A stretch of 8,234 bases of DNA, taken from contig JAUVJW010000067.1 of the NCBI GenBank assembly GCA_030596465.1, forward strand, positions 1 to 8,234. The letters are read 5' to 3'. Both the position numbers and the translations under genes were made by a program. Below the pieces are notes generated by a model. The model saw only the letters and a program-made list of their open reading frames with translations. It did not search any database and was not told where the DNA came from. Source of the DNA: Candidatus Fermentibacteraceae bacterium. Lineage in GTDB: Bacteria; Fermentibacterota; Fermentibacteria; Fermentibacterales; JCC-6. Shown here piece by piece: positions 4,640 to 8,234 of this stretch; position 1 is the first letter of the stretch; every line of letters begins with the position of its first letter.

Positions 4640-7471
4640 ATGGAATTGAAATCAGCATTGGGAGCTTTCCTCTTAATAATTCTTTTGGTCATTTCAATTC
4701 TCGCCAGCGCAGACACTCCGCCTGCAAACACAATACCGGTCATCGGGCTGAAAGCAAACTACGAAGACATTAATACAGAATTCTTCTGCTTCCTTTCATG
4801 GAACTATTTTGACGGCCTCAGCAGACAATTCTATCAGGCAGAGGATATTCTGGAGAATGTTGTTCTGCCCGGAGATATCACTGGTATGCTTACTCTGGTC
4901 AATCCATGGGAAATCACCTGCATGACCAACTGGTTCTCCCACATGTTCCCCATGGATTCAACGCTTGCCTTCGCGAGACCTGTGTGGAAAGGATACAGTA
5001 GCGGCGGCATAACTTACACGGAGGATGCTCTGATTGATTCACTGACTGCAGTTGAATGCAAATCCGAGATGGAAAACATCGCGGCAGAAATGGACTCTCT
5101 CTTCAATCAGAGCTCACACAGTGTCTGGTTCTATTACGGATTTGATGAAGCCCCTGCAATTCAGTGGAACCATATGGTCAATGATAGTTCTGCCTACGAC
5201 AACTTCATGCCCAGCTTGTTTACTCAACAGATGGACAGTGTCTACCGACCGGATATAGACAGCACCATGAAGTGGCAGCCCACACTTGAAGAGGTAGACC
5301 CAAGCGGTGTTATTTCATGGATGAAATGGCACATCCATCTGGCCGATTCAACCAGAGATCAGAACTACATCATTTCAACCATGCACACCATGAAAGACTG
5401 GGCAGGTATCAACAACATAGAAGAGGCAAACAACTACACTCCTCCCAATTTTCACAATCAGGCTCAAGCGGTAAGAGCAATGTTCTCGATGCAATATCGC
5501 CAGTACAATCCATCAGGCCCTCAACCTGCTCCTGTAAATAACTACCCCAGCTTCATCGCTCATGATGCATACCCTTTCAGGCTTGTGGGAACCCAGTACG
5601 ACACTTCGTATACCCAGCAACTTGGAGACAGCATGAACACCTGGCTTCTGGACCACTACGAAGTGGGAATGGATTCAACATTCATAACAGCCTGGAACAT
5701 CGAAACCACAGAGAACAGAGATCTCTCCATGTTCTTCGTCCCACAGTCTTTTGGAAGTGCCGGAGGGCATGGGATGTGGAGTGCTCCCCCCAATCCTGTA
5801 CTAAATTACGGCTCATACAAGTACCGCATTCCCACTCCTCAAGAGTTCAGACTGACCTGCAACAGTGCTCTTCTCCGGCAGGCAAAAGCTCTTTTGCCCT
5901 ACTGCATGACCAGTTATATCGTGGGGCCTGAATTGTCTCTTGACCACAACAATGCAGGGCTGCTGGACATGAACAACATCCCTTATGATGCTCCCTACGA
6001 AGAATGGGCTTACAGAGACCGGCCATCCAGCGACATCTACTACATTCCACCGGATTCAATACCACCCTTTATTGACGGGTATGATCCACTCTACACCCTG
6101 CCTTCAAGGCCAGATACCATTCCCGGCAGCGAAAGAAACACTGAAAACTACCTGCTCTGGAAGTTCGCAGCCTACGGACGGTTGTGGAACAGTGTAAAAC
6201 CCACACTGGCGCTGATTGCCCGCACGGCTCCGGAGCTGGCACTGCTGCAGTGGTGGGAATTCAATGAAAACAATGCAGACATCGACTATGACGCTCAATT
6301 TCTTCCAGAGATGTTCCTGCCTGCGCAGATAAAGGTATTCACTGACTCCACAGAAAGCGACTGTTATCTATTCTACCTGAACAGATTCTGCAGAGCAAAT
6401 AATAGTCCCTACGAGATAACAGTCTGCTCAAGCGACTTTCCGGTAAACACACCATTCAGCGAATTCGCCCTGGACCACAGCAGAAGGTTCATCATTGAGG
6501 GAACACCTTTGGGGCAGGATACCTGGGTTTTTACAGACACACTGGATGCAGGTGAAGCAAGGCTTATACAGATGTTTGACGATGCAGAAGGACTTCCGGC
6601 AGATATCAGAATCACAGACCCCGATCTTAGTGTAATCATACCAGCCGATGGAGACACCCTTATTCAATACCGGAGTACTCCCGGTACTCAGGTTGATGTT
6701 ATCGCAAGATTCTACAACATGGGAACTGAGTCAGAGAGCAACATCCGTGTCTGCCTGTACGATATAACAGATGATGAAATGATAGACAGAACAAGAATCA
6801 GTTTCAGCGGGCTGTCCACTGATACCTGCTACACCGTAGACAGAGCTATCGCTACACTCCACTGGACACCGGACGCAAACGATATTGGTGTTCATATTCT
6901 TAAGGTTTATGCTGAAAGCTGGTCCGGTGAGCCCGACTCTACAGACAACAGTGCTACTCTTGTCTACATCATTACCCCTGAAGACTACGCAACTGTGGTA
7001 CTTGATAACCCATGGGACATGACAGAAGCTACTGGATTACCTCACCCTATCTGGAACACAAATGATATCACCGGTATGACAGGCTGGAATCTATCGGCAT
7101 ACTCTGATTCAGTCAGCGGCATATTTGAGGGAGGGATTACCAATCCAACACAGCTTAACAGGATGTTTCTCAACACCGGCAGCGATTCACTGGACTGGAT
7201 TGATGCTGACAGTTACATCAATTTCAGCCTTGCTGGAAGGGCAGATCGCTCACTTGATATTGAGTTGCACTGGATTGACAGCCTGGGGGATACGAGCTAC
7301 ATTGAAACAGGTGTCAGCCTTACTTCCACATGGCAGGAGACTGATCCGGTTGATTTGTCAGATATCTCAGGATCAACCTGGGGCGGAGATGTGAAGAAGT
7401 TCTGGATTGAATTCGGAGGTACGAATCTCTCAACAGATGTAAGAATCGGCTGGATAAGGTTGACTGAGTGA
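4640..7471 (+). CDS. Large secreted protein: glycoside-hydrolase-like N-terminal region, CARDB-like domain, C-terminal beta module
   Basis: The product has 943 residues. A signal peptide (hydrophobic 8-22, likely cut after ASA at 22-24, no lipobox Cys) sends it out of the cytoplasm. Residues about 30-560 are rich in Trp, Tyr and Asp and recall TIM-barrel glycosidases: WFYYGFDEAP (163-172) resembles a strand-end 'DEP' acid/base motif, HDAYPFR (308-314) a 'D-YP' motif, FFVPQSFG (365-372) a 'QxFG' strand, and PTPQEFRLTCNSALLRQAKA (398-417) the helix before the last strands. Candidate acids are D169, E170 and E355 (WNIET); none is proven. Residues about 655-778 look like a CARDB-type beta sandwich (DVIARFYNMGTES, LHWTPDANDIGVHILKVYAES, EPDSTDNSATL). 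Residues 785-943 form a further beta-rich module that may bind carbohydrate. No C-terminal sorting domain is evident. I do not recognise the exact family and cannot name a substrate. The next gene follows after 19 bases, probably in the same operon. Confidence 0.85.
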   Translation: MELKSALGAFLLIILLVISILASADTPPANTIPVIGLKANYEDINTEFFCFLSWNYFDGLSRQFYQAEDILENVVLPGDITGMLTLVNPWEITCMTNWFSHMFPMDSTLAFARPVWKGYSSGGITYTEDALIDSLTAVECKSEMENIAAEMDSLFNQSSHSVWFYYGFDEAPAIQWNHMVNDSSAYDNFMPSLFTQQMDSVYRPDIDSTMKWQPTLEEVDPSGVISWMKWHIHLADSTRDQNYIISTMHTMKDWAGINNIEEANNYTPPNFHNQAQAVRAMFSMQYRQYNPSGPQPAPVNNYPSFIAHDAYPFRLVGTQYDTSYTQQLGDSMNTWLLDHYEVGMDSTFITAWNIETTENRDLSMFFVPQSFGSAGGHGMWSAPPNPVLNYGSYKYRIPTPQEFRLTCNSALLRQAKALLPYCMTSYIVGPELSLDHNNAGLLDMNNIPYDAPYEEWAYRDRPSSDIYYIPPDSIPPFIDGYDPLYTLPSRPDTIPGSERNTENYLLWKFAAYGRLWNSVKPTLALIARTAPELALLQWWEFNENNADIDYDAQFLPEMFLPAQIKVFTDSTESDCYLFYLNRFCRANNSPYEITVCSSDFPVNTPFSEFALDHSRRFIIEGTPLGQDTWVFTDTLDAGEARLIQMFDDAEGLPADIRITDPDLSVIIPADGDTLIQYRSTPGTQVDVIARFYNMGTESESNIRVCLYDITDDEMIDRTRISFSGLSTDTCYTVDRAIATLHWTPDANDIGVHILKVYAESWSGEPDSTDNSATLVYIITPEDYATVVLDNPWDMTEATGLPHPIWNTNDITGMTGWNLSAYSDSVSGIFEGGITNPTQLNRMFLNTGSDSLDWIDADSYINFSLAGRADRSLDIELHWIDSLGDTSYIETGVSLTSTWQETDPVDLSDISGSTWGGDVKKFWIEFGGTNLSTDVRIGWIRLTE

Positions 7472-7476
7472 CATGA

Positions 7477-7483
7477 GAGAAGG
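7477..7483 (+). promoter_or_regulatory. Ribosome binding site deciding the start of the propeller-type gene
   Basis: GAGAAGG lies seven bases before ATG 7491. An in-frame ATG at 7473 is only one base after the previous stop and has no comparable site. A start at 7491 also puts the signal peptide at the very N-terminus (MRTVSTLAILLLIATTAQA), so 7491 is preferred. Confidence 0.7.
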
Positions 7484-7490
7484 CAAGAAC

Positions 7491-8234
7491 ATGAGAACAG
7501 TTAGTACTCTAGCTATTCTGTTGCTGATCGCAACAACAGCGCAGGCAATGGATCCCGCGCCTGAGATTGAGTGGGAGAAAACATATGGAACTGTTTTTTA
7601 CGATGTTCAAGAAACCACTGAGGGTAATTACATTGTATCAGGGCGGAAATGGTACTCTGATTTGAAAAAAACCGTTTTTCTCTATTCGCCATCCGGGGAA
7701 CTATTATGGGAGTGCGGTGAATTGGAATATCCCAATACTATTCATGCGTATGCCGTAATACAACTTCCTTCAGGGGATTTTATTACAACAGGATATGGCA
7801 TATCAGGGATATCTACTGCTCAGTATTCTCTTTCTATCCACAGAGTCTCTTCAGATGGACAAACCGTTTGGTCTAAACTGTATGAGCTGGATGATAACTG
7901 CAAAAGCTATGGTTACAATATTACTTTGCTTCCCGACGGAGGCTTCGCAATCTGCGGGGAAATCAGCCCTGCTGAAGAAATGAATCAAGCCTGGATTCTT
8001 CGAACAGACTCACAGGGTGATACCCTGTGGACCAGAGAGTGGGGCTGGCAGTACGACGACAAAGCAATGAGCATTCTATACATCGACAACGGACTAACCG
8101 TTTTGATACACGGAAGCACTTCGACAACTCCAGGTGGCCCTCACCTTGTCCGGTATGATCTCGACGGAAACATGCTCTGGGAAACTGATATTCCCGTTCT
8201 GGCCGGAGAGTACGGGCAGGATATGTGTGAAGCC
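7491..8234 (+). CDS. Secreted beta-propeller-like repeat protein, N-terminal part, cut by window edge
   Basis: The frame runs without a stop from ATG 7491 to the right edge, giving 248 residues. It begins with a signal peptide (MRTVSTLAILLLIATTAQA, likely cut after AQA at residue 19, no lipobox). The mature part starts with IEWEKTYG and contains blade-like repeats about 50 residues apart. Each ends in a Gly-turn followed by Leu/Val-Trp: SPSGELLW (66-73), SSDGQTVW (120-127), DSQGDTLW (173-180) and DLDGNMLW (223-230). Between them lie phrases such as LPSGDFITTG (92-101) and LPDGGFAICG (147-156). This pattern is typical of secreted PQQ/kelch-like propeller proteins abundant in FCB-group genomes, which are mostly uncharacterised; a binding or scaffold role is only a guess. 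The C-terminus, where a sorting or anchoring domain could sit, is missing. It follows the 943-residue gene by 19 bases without a terminator, so the two are likely co-expressed. Confidence 0.82.
   Translation, partial: MRTVSTLAILLLIATTAQAMDPAPEIEWEKTYGTVFYDVQETTEGNYIVSGRKWYSDLKKTVFLYSPSGELLWECGELEYPNTIHAYAVIQLPSGDFITTGYGISGISTAQYSLSIHRVSSDGQTVWSKLYELDDNCKSYGYNITLLPDGGFAICGEISPAEEMNQAWILRTDSQGDTLWTREWGWQYDDKAMSILYIDNGLTVLIHGSTSTTPGGPHLVRYDLDGNMLWETDIPVLAGEYGQDMCEA

Noticed and set aside
5847..6667. Minus-strand open frames within the large secreted-protein gene
   Set aside because: Antisense to a continuous 943-codon frame and without recognisable domains or start signals.
7472..7490. Terminator or promoter between the two secreted-protein genes
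   Set aside because: Only 19 bases, holding a ribosome site and no hairpin with a T run.
7795..7983. Plus-strand 62-codon open frame near the right end
   Set aside because: It is in another frame of the propeller-type gene, whose blade repeats continue across the whole stretch.

Overview
The window is bacterial, densely coded and arranged as two divergent transcription units around one intergenic region at about 4401-4639. No tRNA, rRNA, mobile element or CRISPR array is visible. The mixture suggests a Gram-negative-type organism, possibly a candidate phylum of the FCB group such as the Fermentibacteria relatives. The clues are an RsbU-type phosphatase with a membrane sensor, large secreted multidomain proteins whose cysteine-free signal peptides are read by signal peptidase I, a CARDB-like module, a propeller-type protein beginning 'WEKTYG', and a polysaccharide ligase/polymerase. 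This placement is an inference from protein style only and is weak.

Leftward unit (minus strand, read from 4400 down to 1). First is hisS (histidyl-tRNA synthetase), with a good sigma70-like promoter and a clear ribosome binding site. One base later comes an eight-helix membrane protein with a GAF domain and a PP2C/SpoIIE-type serine phosphatase domain. Third is the N-terminal part of an O-antigen ligase/polymerase family membrane protein that leaves the window at base 1. The gaps are so short that the three are almost certainly co-transcribed and translationally coupled. The third gene has an oddity: its best start (ATG at 798 behind a strong AGGTGA) is one base out of frame with the body of the gene, and a run of four A's lies in between.

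Rightward unit (plus strand, from 4640). A 943-residue secreted protein has an N-terminal region resembling a TIM-barrel glycoside hydrolase, a CARDB-like beta-sandwich and a C-terminal beta-rich module. A second secreted protein, built of repeated beta-propeller-like blades, follows after 19 bases and is cut by the right edge. Both carry signal peptides and are probably co-expressed.

The most interesting regulatory point is upstream of the 943-residue gene. A consensus -35 box (TTGACA) is followed by a run of nine C's and then a -10-like CATATT at a spacing of 20, too long for efficient use. Loss of three C's would give the ideal 17. A perfect ATGTAA-N8-TTACAT inverted repeat sits where the transcript would begin. 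This has the layout of a phase-variable promoter with an operator, but it is a prediction. Other points worth checking are the motif-3 arginine missing from the HisRS and the unassigned hydrolase-like family.
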